Shown: positions 35,480 to 44,328, counted from the stretch's first letter. The stretch: 64,000 bases of DNA from Kitasatospora azatica KCTC 9699 (GCF_000744785.1 NZ_JQMO01000003.1:4464001-4528000), one strand, 5' to 3'. Program-made: numbers and translations. The notes: a model not told the origin generated them from the sequence alone.

Positions 35480-35552
35480 GCGGGCCCAGCCCGCCCGCCC
35501 ACCAGCGATCCAGCAAGGCTCCCCACCCCACCGTGACCAAGAGGTTCCCCAC

Positions 35553-36875
35553 ATGAACAGCACGACCATACGCACCCGCAGATTCCTGGCCTTCGCCACC
35601 GTGGCGGTCCTCGCGGCCGGCGTCAGCGCCTGTAGCAGCTCCGCCACCTCCTCCACCGGATCCGCCGCGGAGCCGAGCCAGAACGGCCCGGTGAGCATGG
35701 AGTTCTGGGGCTGGGCCCCCGGCTACGACAAGATCGTCGACCAGTGGAACGCCGCCCACCCGAACACCAAGGTCACCTTCAAGAAGATCCCGTCGGGCGG
35801 CAAGGGCGGCTACACCCAGATCACCAGCGCGATCACCGCGGGCAAGGGCCCGTGCCTGGCCCAGATCGAGTACGGCACCATCCCGTCGATGCTCGTGAAG
35901 AGCTCGATCATGGACATCACGCAGTACGCGAACGCCGACATGGGCAAGTACGTCCCGTCGACCGTCTCGGCCTCCACCATCGGCGGCAAGGTCTACGGCA
36001 TCCCGGTGGATGTCGGCCCGATGGTCCTGTTCTACCGCACGGACCTGTTCACCAAGTTCGGCATCGACAAGCCGCCGGCCACCTGGGACGAGTACCAGGC
36101 CGACGCCCAGAAGGTCGCCGCCGCCGACGCGAGCGTGAAGTTCGGCACCACCCCCATGGACGGCAACGACCTGGCGGCCTTCAGCCTGCAGACCGGCCAG
36201 TCCTGGTACTCGACCAGCGGGGCCAGCTGGACCGTCTCCATCGCCAACCCCGGCACCCAGAAGGTCGCCGCCTACTGGCAGGGCCTGAAGGACAAGAACC
36301 TGGTGATGCCCAACGGCAACGCCTGGGACCCGCAGTTCGACAAGGCCGCCGAAGCCGGCAAGGTGGTGTCCTTCGTCAACGCGGCCTGGGCCGCCGGCGG
36401 TCTGAAGGACGACCTGAAGGACCAGTCCGGCAAGTGGGCGGTCGCCCCGATGCCGACCTGGAGCGCCGACGACAGCAAGACCTCCAGCAACGGCGGCTCG
36501 GCCACCTCGGTGATGACCGGCTGCAAGACCCCGCGCGAAGCCGAGCAGTTCGCCGCGTTCCTCTCCTCCGACCCCCAGGCCGTGAGCACGGGCATCACCG
36601 TCGGCGGCCTGTACCCGGCCTCGACGGCCGGGCAGGACGACCCGTCGCTCGCAACCGGTGACCCGTACTTCGGCGGCCAGAAGGTCAGCGACGTGTACAA
36701 GGCCTCCGCCGCGCACATCCCCACCACCTGGACCAACGGCCCGACCTACCAGCAGGTCGAGACGGACTTCACCACCGCCATGGGCCAGGGCAGCTTCCCG
36801 GACGCCGTCGGCAAGGTCCAGACCTCGACCGTCGCCGCGATCAAGCAGCTCGGCCTGTCGGTGACCGGAGGCTGA
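35553..36875 (+). CDS. Sugar ABC importer, substrate-binding lipoprotein
   Basis: Extracellular sugar-binding protein of 440 residues, family 1 solute-binding fold. The signal peptide ends in lipobox VSAC with the lipidated Cys27. Typical features are MEFWGWAPGYDKIVDQWNA at the mature N-terminus and the KVYGIPVDVGPMVLFYRTD segment. Start at ATG 35553 after AAGAGG. It feeds the two downstream permeases. The sugar is not identifiable; a galactoside oligosaccharide fits the GH2 neighbour. Confidence 0.92.
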   Translation: MNSTTIRTRRFLAFATVAVLAAGVSACSSSATSSTGSAAEPSQNGPVSMEFWGWAPGYDKIVDQWNAAHPNTKVTFKKIPSGGKGGYTQITSAITAGKGPCLAQIEYGTIPSMLVKSSIMDITQYANADMGKYVPSTVSASTIGGKVYGIPVDVGPMVLFYRTDLFTKFGIDKPPATWDEYQADAQKVAAADASVKFGTTPMDGNDLAAFSLQTGQSWYSTSGASWTVSIANPGTQKVAAYWQGLKDKNLVMPNGNAWDPQFDKAAEAGKVVSFVNAAWAAGGLKDDLKDQSGKWAVAPMPTWSADDSKTSSNGGSATSVMTGCKTPREAEQFAAFLSSDPQAVSTGITVGGLYPASTAGQDDPSLATGDPYFGGQKVSDVYKASAAHIPTTWTNGPTYQQVETDFTTAMGQGSFPDAVGKVQTSTVAAIKQLGLSVTGG

Positions 36876-36962
36876 GGCAGCGGAACTCCCGCCGCTTCTA
36901 TGGGTTCCCGCGGCCTCCGCGGGAACCCGCACCCTGATGACGAACCGCCCAGCGAGGTTTCC

Positions 36963-37946
36963 ATGAGCAGTACCAGCAGCGCCCGGACCGCGTCACCGCC
37001 GCAGCCGGTGGCCGCAGTTCCCCGCGGCGCCTCCCCGGCCCGTAGGCCCCGGCGCGCCGGCCGCCGCCCTGCCGCGGTGACCGCGTCCGGGTTCCTGGCG
37101 CCGTTCGCGGCGCTGTTCCTCACCATGATGGTCGCGCCGATCGGCTATGCGATCTACGAGAGCTTCTTCACCGTCCAGCGCGCCGGTCTGTTCGGCGGTG
37201 CGCAGTCCACCCGGTTCGCGGGACTCTCCAACTACCTCGCCGCCTTCCGCGACCACGACTTCATGGCGTCGATCGTCCGGGTCGTGCTGCTGGGCTGCGT
37301 CCAGGTCCCGGTCATGCTCGGCCTGGCCCTGCTGCTCGCGCTGCTGCTGGACTCCCGCTCGGCCCGGCTGCGGAAGACCTTCCGGTTCATCTACTTCCTG
37401 CCGTACGCGCTCCCGGGGGCGATCGCCGCGGTGATGTGGTCCTTCCTCCTGGTGAAGAGCCTGTCGCCGTTCACCGGCCCGCTGTCCCACATCGGCATCA
37501 CCACCGACTTCCTGTCGCCGTCCTGGGTCCCGGTCTCGATCGGGAACATGATCACCTGGGGCTGGACCGGCTACAACATGCTGATTATCTACTCCGCGCT
37601 GCAGACGGTCCCCGGCGAGGTGGTGGAGGCCGCCGCGCTCGACGGCTGCACCGGATGGCGCCTGGCGTGGCACGTGAAGATTCCCCTGGTGCGCCCCGCG
37701 CTGGTGATGACCACGATCTTCTCCATCATCGGGACGGCGCAGCTGTACACCGAGCCGGCGGTGCTGGTCGGCGCACGCATTCCGGGCGTCTCGCCGAAGT
37801 TCTCCCCGATCATGAACACGACCCTGGGCATGGACGTGGGCGGCCAGAACCTGGCAGCCGCCGAGTCTGTGGTCCTCGCCCTGGTCACCCTCGTGCTCTC
37901 GTTCGGATTCCTGAAGTACACCCAGCGCAAGGGAGCGATGGCATGA
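36963..37946 (+). CDS. Sugar ABC importer, permease (MalF type)
   Basis: Binding-protein-dependent permease of 327 residues. A Pro/Arg-rich cytoplasmic N-terminus (about 45 residues) precedes six predicted membrane helices. The EAA loop that docks the ATPase reads VVEAAALDGCTGWRLAWHV. ATG at 36963 follows GAGG. Overlaps the second permease gene by 4 bases (ATGA). No ATPase gene is present in the locus, as is common in streptomycetes, where MsiK energises several importers. Confidence 0.92.
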   Translation: MSSTSSARTASPPQPVAAVPRGASPARRPRRAGRRPAAVTASGFLAPFAALFLTMMVAPIGYAIYESFFTVQRAGLFGGAQSTRFAGLSNYLAAFRDHDFMASIVRVVLLGCVQVPVMLGLALLLALLLDSRSARLRKTFRFIYFLPYALPGAIAAVMWSFLLVKSLSPFTGPLSHIGITTDFLSPSWVPVSIGNMITWGWTGYNMLIIYSALQTVPGEVVEAAALDGCTGWRLAWHVKIPLVRPALVMTTIFSIIGTAQLYTEPAVLVGARIPGVSPKFSPIMNTTLGMDVGGQNLAAAESVVLALVTLVLSFGFLKYTQRKGAMA

Positions 37947-38830
37947 GCGTCGTCCTGGACAGCCGACCGGCCCGACCGGCCCGACCGGCCCGCCGCGGCG
38001 GCGAGATCGCGAGCAGGACCGTCGTCAACGGAGTGCTCGGCCTGATGGCCGTCTACACGCTGATCCCGCTGTGGTGGCTCTTCGTCTCCGCGACCAGGGG
38101 CTCGGGTTACCTCTACACCGGTACGCCGCTGTGGTTCTCCCACTTCGACCTGATCACCAACATCAGCAACGTGCTGAGCTTCGACGGCGGCGTCTTCTCC
38201 ACCTGGCTCGCCAACAGCGCGCTGTACAGCCTCGTCGGCGCGACCGTCAGCACCCTGCTGTCCGCGATGGCCGGCTACGCGCTGACCAAGTTCAGCTTCC
38301 GCGGCCGCGAGAGCGTCTTCAACGTCATCCTCGCCTCGGTCCTCATACCGGCGCCGATGTTCGCCCTGCCGCTGTTCCTGCTCATGGCCAAGCTCAACCT
38401 CACCGACTCCTACTGGTCGGTGCTGCTCCCCAGCTGCGTCAGCCCGTTCGGCGTCTACCTGTGCCGGACCTTCGCCGGGTCGTCCGTCCCGGACGAACTG
38501 CTGGAAGCCGCGCGGATCGACGGAGCGGGCGAGGCGCGCACCTTCTTCAGGATCGCCCTGCCGCTGATGGCCCCGGCGCTGGTGACCGTCTTCCTGTTCC
38601 AGTTCGTCGGCATCTGGAACAACTACCTGCTGCCTTCACTCATGCTCAACTCCGCCTCGCGCCTGCCGGTGACGGTCGGCCTGGTGCAGTGGCGGTCGGA
38701 GTTCGCCAACGGCGTGTCACCGCTGCTGCCGATCACCGGTGCCTTCCTGTCACTGATCCCCTTGCTCGTCGCCTTCATCAGCCTCCAGCGCTTCTGGCGC
38801 AAGGGCCTGACCGCCGGCGCCGTCAAGTAG
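37943..38830 (+). CDS. Sugar ABC importer, permease (MalG type)
   Basis: Second permease of 295 residues with six predicted membrane helices and the EAA loop ELLEAARIDGAGEARTFFRI. ATG at 37943 overlaps the first permease gene by 4 bases. The N-terminus contains an Arg-Pro-Ala triplet repeat encoded by a 9-base tandem repeat. Last gene of the carbohydrate locus; a strong hairpin follows at 38897. Confidence 0.92.
   Translation: MSVVLDSRPARPARPARRGGEIASRTVVNGVLGLMAVYTLIPLWWLFVSATRGSGYLYTGTPLWFSHFDLITNISNVLSFDGGVFSTWLANSALYSLVGATVSTLLSAMAGYALTKFSFRGRESVFNVILASVLIPAPMFALPLFLLMAKLNLTDSYWSVLLPSCVSPFGVYLCRTFAGSSVPDELLEAARIDGAGEARTFFRIALPLMAPALVTVFLFQFVGIWNNYLLPSLMLNSASRLPVTVGLVQWRSEFANGVSPLLPITGAFLSLIPLLVAFISLQRFWRKGLTAGAVK
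37964..37990 (+). repeat. Three tandem copies of a 9-base unit
   Basis: CGACCGGCC is repeated three times inside the start of the second permease gene and encodes repeated Arg-Pro-Ala in the cytoplasmic N-terminus. In-frame copy-number change would not break the gene. Confidence 0.8.
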
Positions 38831-38896
38831 CGCATTCCCCCGAGCACGAACGAGCACGGGTTCCGCATGGACGTCGTCAACCTCGTGCCTGAATAC

Positions 38897-38935
38897 CGTT
38901 TCCGCAGGTCAGCGAGGCGCTGACCTGCGGAAACG
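38897..38935. terminator. Perfect 18-base-pair hairpin after the sugar permease genes
   Basis: CGTTTCCGCAGGTCAGCG (38897-38914) pairs perfectly with its complement at 38918-38935 around a 3-base loop. It acts probably as the terminator of the LacI-GH2-ABC transcript. Part of the arm, GTTTCCGCAGGTC, recurs as a direct copy at about 38953-38965. Confidence 0.75.
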
Positions 38936-39392
38936 ATGAGAGGTCGAACTGCGTTTCCGCAGGTCGGAGGGCCCTTTACAGGTTGAAGTAGAGCTCGAAC
39001 ATGCCTCTGACCTGCAGATATGGCGGGCTCACAGAAGATCGTTTCACGACCAGTGCACACGACGCTGCCCCAACTGATGAGATGCGTCGAGATGGACCGA
39101 GCAGTGCCGAGGGGTCGCGCCGGCTGCTCGCGGTGGGCGCTACGCAGTGCTATCGAACTCCTGCGTCCAAGGCGGCCTGCGACCAAACCGCGACCGCGCG
39201 ACGCACCAGATCCGGTTCACTCGGCCGATGCCGGGAAGGCGGAGCCGTAGTCGGTGAAAAGCATCGACCTTGTGCCGTGTGACCTGCGAACTTTCGCCGG
39301 TCGCCGCGAATGGGCGAGGCCCGGGCACTGTCACGTCCAGACGGGCGTCTGCCAGAATCGACCGGTCGGTGGACAGAGGCGAGGAGGCTCGC
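38936..39392. other. Gene-free stretch between the sugar locus and devS
   Basis: I see no supportable gene here. The stretch is somewhat lower in GC than its surroundings. It contains an extra copy of GTTTCCGCAGGTC and further fragments such as GACCTGC near 39010 and 39283, as if a repeat had decayed. The end of the stretch must hold the devS promoter, but no clear -35/-10 pair or palindromic DevR box was found. Confidence 0.5.
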
Positions 39393-41105
39393 GTGGGCGG
39401 GGACGAGGTGCGGTCGCGGATCCCGCAGCTGCGGCTGGACGAGCTGCTGGAGGAGTTGCAGGCGCGGATCGACGCGGCCCGGGGTACCCGTGACCGTGTG
39501 CACAGCCTGCTGGAGGCGGTGCTGTCGGTGGGCCGAGAGCTGGATCTGACGCAGGTGCTGCGGCGGATCGTGGAGGCTGCCACGGTGCTGGTGGACGCCC
39601 GGTACGCGGCGCTGGGGGTGATCGGTCCGGACGGCGAGTCGTTGTCCCAGTTCCTGACCGTGGGTCTGGACGAGGAGGAGATCGGCCGGATCGGGCCGTA
39701 TCCGACCGGCAAGGGGATCCTCGGCGAGCTGATCCACCACCCCGAGGCGCTGCGGCTGGCGGATCTGGCCGCGCACCCGGCCTCGCACGGCTGCCCGGCG
39801 CACCACCCGGTGATGCGGACCTTCCTCGGGGTGCCGGTGAGGGTGCGGGAGGAGGTGTTCGGCAACCTCTACCTGACGGACAAGAGGAACGGGGAGCAGT
39901 TCGACGCCGACGACGAGTCGGTGATCGCGACGCTGGCGGTGGCCGCGGGGGTGGCGATCGACAACGCGCGCCTCTATGAGGAGGCGCAGAGCCAGCAACG
40001 GTGGCTGAGCGCGAGCGCGGAGATCACCCGTGGCCTGCTGTCGGGTGCCACGCGCGGCGAGGTGATGGAGCTGATCGCGCGGCGGGCGCTGGAGATCACC
40101 GGTGCCGAGCTGGTCGACCTGTCGGTGCGCGAGGGAGACGGCGATGGGCTGCGGGTCGAACTGGCCCTGGGGGGCGACCCGTCCGCGCGGTCGGGGATCC
40201 ACCTGCCGCTGACCGGGACGCTGTCGGGGGAGGCGTTCAGCCTCGGTTCCCCGGTCACGACCCTCGATCTGGCCGAGGACCCCCGGCTGACCGGCGGGCC
40301 GCGCAGGTTCTCCGGCCTGGGGCCGGCGGTGGCCGTGCCGCTGGGCCGGGCGGACGGGCAGATCGAGGGGGTGCTGCTGCTGGCCAGGCAAACAGCGGAG
40401 CGGGCCTTCACGGAGCGCGAGATCGGTCCGCTGCTCGGGTTCGCCGACCAGGCCGCGCTGGCGTTGGAACTGGCGGACCGGCGCCGGGACGCCGAGCAGC
40501 TGGCGATGCTGGAGGACCGCGACCGAATCGCCCGTGACCTGCACGACCTGGCCATCCAGCGGCTGTTCGCGACCGGGATGACGTTGCAGAGCGCGGCCCG
40601 GTTCATCGAGCACCCCGGAGCTTCGGATCGAGTGCTGCGAGCTGTCGGGGACCTGGACGAGACGATCAAGATCATCCGCTCGACGATCTTCGGCCTGAGG
40701 GCGCGCGAGGATTCGGTGGCCCAGGGGCTGCGTTCGCGGGTGGTGCGGGTGGTCGAGGAGGCGCAGGCGGCGCTGGGCTTCGCGCCGAGGCTGAGCATGG
40801 AAGGCCTGCTCGACACGGACGTTCCGGGCCAGGTGGCCGATCACGTGGTGGCGGTGCTGGGCGAGGCATTGAGCAACACGGCCCGGCACGCGAAGGCCGG
40901 CCGGGTCGAGGTGGCGTTGCGGGCGACTGGAGCCGAGGTGGTGCTGACCGTGCAGGACAACGGTGTTGGCATCCCGGAGCAGGGGCGGCGCAGTGGGCTG
41001 CGCAACCTGGCGGACCGTGCCGAGAGCCTGGGCGGGGCGCTGGAAGTGTCGAGTCCGCCCGAGGGCGGGGCCCGGCTCGTCTGGACGGTGCCGTTGGAGG
41101 GCTGA
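39393..41105 (+). CDS. devS: DevS/DosS-type GAF sensor histidine kinase (probable heme oxygen/redox sensor)
   Basis: Sensor kinase of 570 residues, about the length of mycobacterial DevS. Two GAF domains (about 60-205 and 225-365) are followed by HisKA_3 with phospho-acceptor His384 (RDRIARDLHDLAIQRL) and an HATPase domain (EALSNTARHAKA, DNGVGIPE). GAF-A carries CPAHHPVMRTFLGVPVRV with His137-His138, matching the segment that holds the heme proximal His in DevS, so heme binding is likely. No membrane helix. GTG start at 39393 has GAGGAGG 5 bases upstream. Convergent with the flavoprotein and devR genes. It should phosphorylate DevR under low oxygen or nitric oxide. Confidence 0.9.
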   Translation: MGGDEVRSRIPQLRLDELLEELQARIDAARGTRDRVHSLLEAVLSVGRELDLTQVLRRIVEAATVLVDARYAALGVIGPDGESLSQFLTVGLDEEEIGRIGPYPTGKGILGELIHHPEALRLADLAAHPASHGCPAHHPVMRTFLGVPVRVREEVFGNLYLTDKRNGEQFDADDESVIATLAVAAGVAIDNARLYEEAQSQQRWLSASAEITRGLLSGATRGEVMELIARRALEITGAELVDLSVREGDGDGLRVELALGGDPSARSGIHLPLTGTLSGEAFSLGSPVTTLDLAEDPRLTGGPRRFSGLGPAVAVPLGRADGQIEGVLLLARQTAERAFTEREIGPLLGFADQAALALELADRRRDAEQLAMLEDRDRIARDLHDLAIQRLFATGMTLQSAARFIEHPGASDRVLRAVGDLDETIKIIRSTIFGLRAREDSVAQGLRSRVVRVVEEAQAALGFAPRLSMEGLLDTDVPGQVADHVVAVLGEALSNTARHAKAGRVEVALRATGAEVVLTVQDNGVGIPEQGRRSGLRNLADRAESLGGALEVSSPPEGGARLVWTVPLEG

Positions 41106-41142
41106 TCGCTGCCGAGGGGAACGTGGCCGCGCGTTTTCGGTG

Positions 41143-41544
41143 TCAGCGGTGCGGGGCAAGGGCGGCGGCGGGCAGGAGGCGGCCGGTTACCCACTCGGGG
41201 CGGATCCGGACGGTCACCTGGCCGGCGGGCGGCGCAGCGGGGGCCCGAGCGGCAGCACCTTCCCCGGTGGTCTCGGCCGTGCCGAGGAGGGTGACGCTCC
41301 AGCCGCTGCCGTCGGCTGTGCTGATTTCGTCGGCTTGGAAGGCGACGAGTGTCCCCGCGACCGCGCGAAGGAACTCGGAGCCGGCGGTGGCCTGCAGCAC
41401 GACGCTGCCGTCATCGTCGAGGCGGTAGCGGGTCGGCAGGACAGCGGGCAGAGCGCCGACGGTGTAGACGACGCGCCCGACCGGTGCCCCGGCCAGCAGG
41501 CGCAGGCAGTGCCGCTCATCGAGCGGCGCGGTGTCAGGTGTCAT
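41143..41544 (-). CDS. Pyridoxamine 5'-phosphate oxidase-like flavin-binding protein
   Basis: Split-barrel protein of 133 residues in the PNPOx-like family common in DosR regulons. It has LLAGAPVGRVVYTVGALPAVLPTRY, the usual N-terminal strand pair, and VVLQATAGSEFLRAV. Such proteins bind FMN or F420; the substrate is unknown. The ATG at 41544 lacks a clear ribosome binding site. A DevR-type box lies 38-52 bases upstream, so it is probably induced by DevR. Confidence 0.8.
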   Translation of the reverse strand: MTPDTAPLDERHCLRLLAGAPVGRVVYTVGALPAVLPTRYRLDDDGSVVLQATAGSEFLRAVAGTLVAFQADEISTADGSGWSVTLLGTAETTGEGAAARAPAAPPAGQVTVRIRPEWVTGRLLPAAALAPHR

Positions 41545-41581
41545 GGCATTGATGGTCGTCCGGTGCCGGTGGGTGCGGGAG

Positions 41582-41596
41582 AGGCCGTTGGTCCCC
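41582..41596. promoter_or_regulatory. Candidate DevR box upstream of the PNPOx-like gene
   Basis: AGGCCGTTGGTCCCC fits the DosR/DevR half-site pattern (GGNCC then GGTCCC with 3-4 bases between). It is 38-52 bases before the start codon, overlapping the expected -35 region, as in known DevR-activated promoters. Confidence 0.5.
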
Positions 41597-41635
41597 CGGC
41601 CGGTGGCCGGGCGGCCCGACTGCCAGGGGCAGGAA

Positions 41636-42334
41636 TCAGGGGACGCGCCGGCCGGCTGCCTTGTCGTGGGCGGCTAGGGCTTGAGTGGCGATGACGGCGG
41701 CCTGGACCCGGCGCTCCACGCCGAGCTTGGCCAGCAGACGGGAGATGTGGTTCTTGACGGTCTTCTCGGCGAGGTAGAGGCGCTGGCCGATCTGTCGGTT
41801 GGTCAGGCCCTCGCCGATCAGGGCGAGGATCTCCCGCTCGCGGTCGGTGAGCTGGGGGAGGTCAGAGGTCTGCGGGGCGGTGTCGCCGCGCAGGCGGGCC
41901 ATCAGGCGGGTGGTGGCTCCGGGGTCGAGCATGGACTGCCCGGAGGCGACCGTGCGGACGGCGGAGACGAGGTCGGTGCCGCTGATCTGCTTCAGCACGT
42001 AGCCGGCGGCTCCGGCCATGATGGAGTCCAGCAGCGCCTCCTCGTCGTCGAAGGAGGTGAGGATCAGGCAGGCCAGCTCGGGCATGCGCGAGCGCAGCTC
42101 GCGGCAGACGGTCACGCCGTCGCCGTCCGGCAGTCGCATGTCGAGGATCGCCACGTCGGGACGGAGTGCGGGTACCCGGGCGAGTGCCTGCTCGACCGTG
42201 CCGGCCTCGCCGACCACGGTCAGGTCGGGTTCTGCGTCCAGCAGGTCGTGCACGCCGCGCCGGACCACCTCGTGGTCGTCGAGCAGGAACACCTTCACCG
42301 GGTCGCTCGCCCGGTCCGCCGTGCTGTCTGCCAT
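41636..42334 (-). CDS. devR: DevR/DosR-type response regulator (NarL/LuxR family)
   Basis: Response regulator of 232 residues. The receiver domain has VFLLDDHEVVRRGV and the phospho-acceptor Asp in VAILDMRLPDGDG. The LuxR-type helix-turn-helix is LTDREREILALIGEGLTNRQIGQRL with YLAEKTVKNHISRLL, typical of DosR. ATG at 42334 preferred over GTG 42337 because GGAGAA is spaced correctly for the ATG. Convergent with devS, its probable kinase. A 20-base palindrome at 42420 suggests autoregulation. Confidence 0.92.
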   Translation of the reverse strand: MADSTADRASDPVKVFLLDDHEVVRRGVHDLLDAEPDLTVVGEAGTVEQALARVPALRPDVAILDMRLPDGDGVTVCRELRSRMPELACLILTSFDDEEALLDSIMAGAAGYVLKQISGTDLVSAVRTVASGQSMLDPGATTRLMARLRGDTAPQTSDLPQLTDREREILALIGEGLTNRQIGQRLYLAEKTVKNHISRLLAKLGVERRVQAAVIATQALAAHDKAAGRRVP

Positions 42335-42419
42335 CACTTCTCCGTACCTGCTGGACCCGCCGCCGGAACGGGACGAGTGGGGATCGTTGGGCAGTCTGCC
42401 TGTCGCTCAGCCGCGTGCG

Positions 42420-42439
42420 GTAGGGCCGGACGGCCCTAC
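42420..42439. promoter_or_regulatory. 20-base palindrome, candidate DevR box upstream of devR
   Basis: GTAGGGCCG (42420-42428) and CGGCCCTAC (42431-42439) are perfect inverted arms around GA. Length and symmetry equal the 20-base DosR box. It is 86-105 bases before devR and directly beyond the stop of the nitroreductase remnant, so it could instead act as a short terminator. Confidence 0.5.
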
Positions 42440-42448
42440 TTCTCCCGG

Positions 42449-42622
42449 TCACGGGCGGATGGAGCCGGCCGACTGGGCCGCAGCCGAGTCCTGACCGTCC
42501 GCCTCCGGTAACTCGACGCGGCGTCGGGGAGTGGGGCAGCCGGCCGGTCCATAGCCGATGCGCAGCAGCATCTGCGGGGCGCAGCGGCCGTGTTCCGGGT
42601 CAGCCATCCGCGCACGCAGGTC
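42449..42622 (-). pseudogene. C-terminal remnant of an Acg-like nitroreductase
   Basis: Only the last about 57 codons remain, including APQMLLRIGYGP and PTPRRRVELP, the usual end of Acg-family (Rv2032-like) nitroreductases that belong to DosR regulons and are about 330 residues long. The upstream part of the frame is not family-like and the catalytic FMN-binding region is gone. It lies directly downstream of the Rv1733c-like gene. A deletion removed most of the gene. Confidence 0.7.
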
Positions 42623-42644
42623 CGGTGTCGGAGGTACGCCGGGT

Positions 42645-43295
42645 TCAGCTGCGCCGAGGACCGTCGGTGCCGGGCCGGCGGGCGGCCCGTCCGGTCCAAA
42701 CGGGTTCCAGCTCGGCCCAGGCGCGCTGCCAGGCAGTGTCGGCACGGTGGTCCAGCGATCGAAGGCGCAGGCCCAGGCCGGCGGCGATGAGGACGAACAG
42801 GAGGCCCACGGCGAGCAGGCCCACGATGACGGCGTCGGAGACGAGGTCGGCGGTGCCGGCCGGGGCGGTGGTCAGCCTGCCAGTGTCGGCGACCCAGACG
42901 CCGACGGTGGAGCCCGCCTGGGCCTGTCGGCTGACGCCCACGGTGCCGGACTGCTGTTGCCCGGCGGGGTACGTCCAGGCGGCCGTGGCCTGGTAGCGGG
43001 GGGCCGCGGTGTCGGTTGTGTCGGTCGTGGTGCTGGTCGAGGTGAGCAGGACGGCGTTCAGGTGGTGCAGGCGGGTCGCCGCCGCAGCGACGCGATGCTC
43101 GGCCGAGTCGAAATCGGTCCACGCGGCGGTAGCACCGAGCATGAGGGCCAGGGCGGTGGCCACGGCGGCGAGGAGCCCGGCTCGGCTGCGGGCCCGGTCC
43201 TCGGGCCGGGCCAGCTCGTTGCGTTCGGCGCCGAGTGCCCGGCACAGGCCGCGGCGCCACGGGCGGATGGGAGGGGTGCGGGGAGTGCGGGTCAT
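42645..43295 (-). CDS. Rv1733c-like membrane protein
   Basis: Membrane protein of 216 residues with two hydrophobic helices (about 42-60 and 158-180) bracketing an extracytoplasmic domain (QATAAWTYPAGQQQSGTVGV, GSTVGVWVADTGRL). The layout and motif order match the Rv1733c family, a DosR-regulon antigen of unknown function. ATG at 43295. Probably transcribed with the USP gene upstream (53-base gap) from the shared control region at 44234-44554. Confidence 0.75.
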   Translation of the reverse strand: MTRTPRTPPIRPWRRGLCRALGAERNELARPEDRARSRAGLLAAVATALALMLGATAAWTDFDSAEHRVAAAATRLHHLNAVLLTSTSTTTDTTDTAAPRYQATAAWTYPAGQQQSGTVGVSRQAQAGSTVGVWVADTGRLTTAPAGTADLVSDAVIVGLLAVGLLFVLIAAGLGLRLRSLDHRADTAWQRAWAELEPVWTGRAARRPGTDGPRRS

Positions 43296-43348
43296 GGTCG
43301 GACTGCCCTTCGGCGGTGGGTGAGCGGCTGGGAACGGGCGAGGCGGGC

Positions 43349-44233
43349 TCAGGCGTGCGGGATCACCGCGACCGGGGCGGCGGCGTGGTGGAGCACGGCG
43401 TGGGTGACGGGACCGAGCCGCATGCCCAGGGGGTGGTGGCGGTCGTGGCGGCCGACGATGACCAGGTCGGCGCCTTCACCGGCTGTGACGACGGCGCGGG
43501 CCGCGCTGCCGTGCCGGACCTCGACGACGAGCGGGACGTCCGGGTGAGCAGCTCGCCCCGCGGCGAGCGATTCGGTGAGCAGGCGTTTCACGGCGGCCTC
43601 CCGCGCGGCGATCTCCGAGCGCGGCGGAACCCAGCTGGTGGCGGCCCACAGCGGCACCGGATCCCAGCCGTGGACGGCCCGCAGGCGCACGCCGCGCCGG
43701 GCGGCCTCGGCGAAGGCGAAGTCGACTACGGCGCCGGCGGATTGACGGGTGTCGACCCCGACGACGACCTCGCCCCGGGACACCGCGCCGTTGTGGGCCG
43801 AGGCGGGCCGGTCGGCCCGGACCAGGACCGCCGGGGCGTTGACGCGAGCCGCCACCGCCAGTGCGACCGAGCCGGTCAGCAGGCCGGCGAAGCCGCCGAG
43901 GCCGCGTGAGCCGAGTACGAGGAGTTCCTGGCCTTCAGCCGCCTTGACCAGCGCGTCGACCGGATCGTCTCCGATCACGGCGGTCTCGATGACGAGCCCG
44001 GGGTGGTCAAGGCGGATGCGCTCGGCGCACTCGGACAGCGCCCGGAGCGCGGCCGGGCGCAGGTCGCCGGGCCGGAAGTCGCCGGTGTCCTCGGCGTCCT
44101 GTGGGCTGAGCCAGGGCCAGGCGTGCAGCAGCCGCAGCGGAGCGCCACGGCGTTGCGCTTCCCCGGCGGCCCAGGAGGCCGCGCTCTGGCTGCTCGGGGA
44201 TCCGTCGATCCCGGTCAGGACATGGCGGGTCAT
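43349..44233 (-). CDS. Tandem-domain universal stress protein
   Basis: Two UspA domains in 294 residues. Each has the beta1 start (GIDGSPSS; VVGVDTRQS). The ATP-binding glycine motifs are GSRGLGGFAGLLTGSVA in domain 1 and GRHDRHHPLGMRLGPV in domain 2. Good site GGAGGAG precedes ATG 44233. Tandem USPs of this type are hallmark DosR-regulon members and bind ATP. Divergent from the arginine-deiminase operon across a region with several candidate DevR boxes. Confidence 0.92.
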   Translation of the reverse strand: MTRHVLTGIDGSPSSQSAASWAAGEAQRRGAPLRLLHAWPWLSPQDAEDTGDFRPGDLRPAALRALSECAERIRLDHPGLVIETAVIGDDPVDALVKAAEGQELLVLGSRGLGGFAGLLTGSVALAVAARVNAPAVLVRADRPASAHNGAVSRGEVVVGVDTRQSAGAVVDFAFAEAARRGVRLRAVHGWDPVPLWAATSWVPPRSEIAAREAAVKRLLTESLAAGRAAHPDVPLVVEVRHGSAARAVVTAGEGADLVIVGRHDRHHPLGMRLGPVTHAVLHHAAAPVAVIPHA

Positions 44234-44328
44234 CAGTGCTCTCCTCCAGGTCGTCGGCTGACCCTGCGGTCAGGACGTCTGCTCGGTCCTTCGCTGAGAG
44301 AACTCTCTCGGTGGGGATCCGGTCGGGC

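Noticed and set aside
39001..39282. Short open frames before devS
   Set aside because: No start signals or family features; codon bias does not match the coding pattern of the window.
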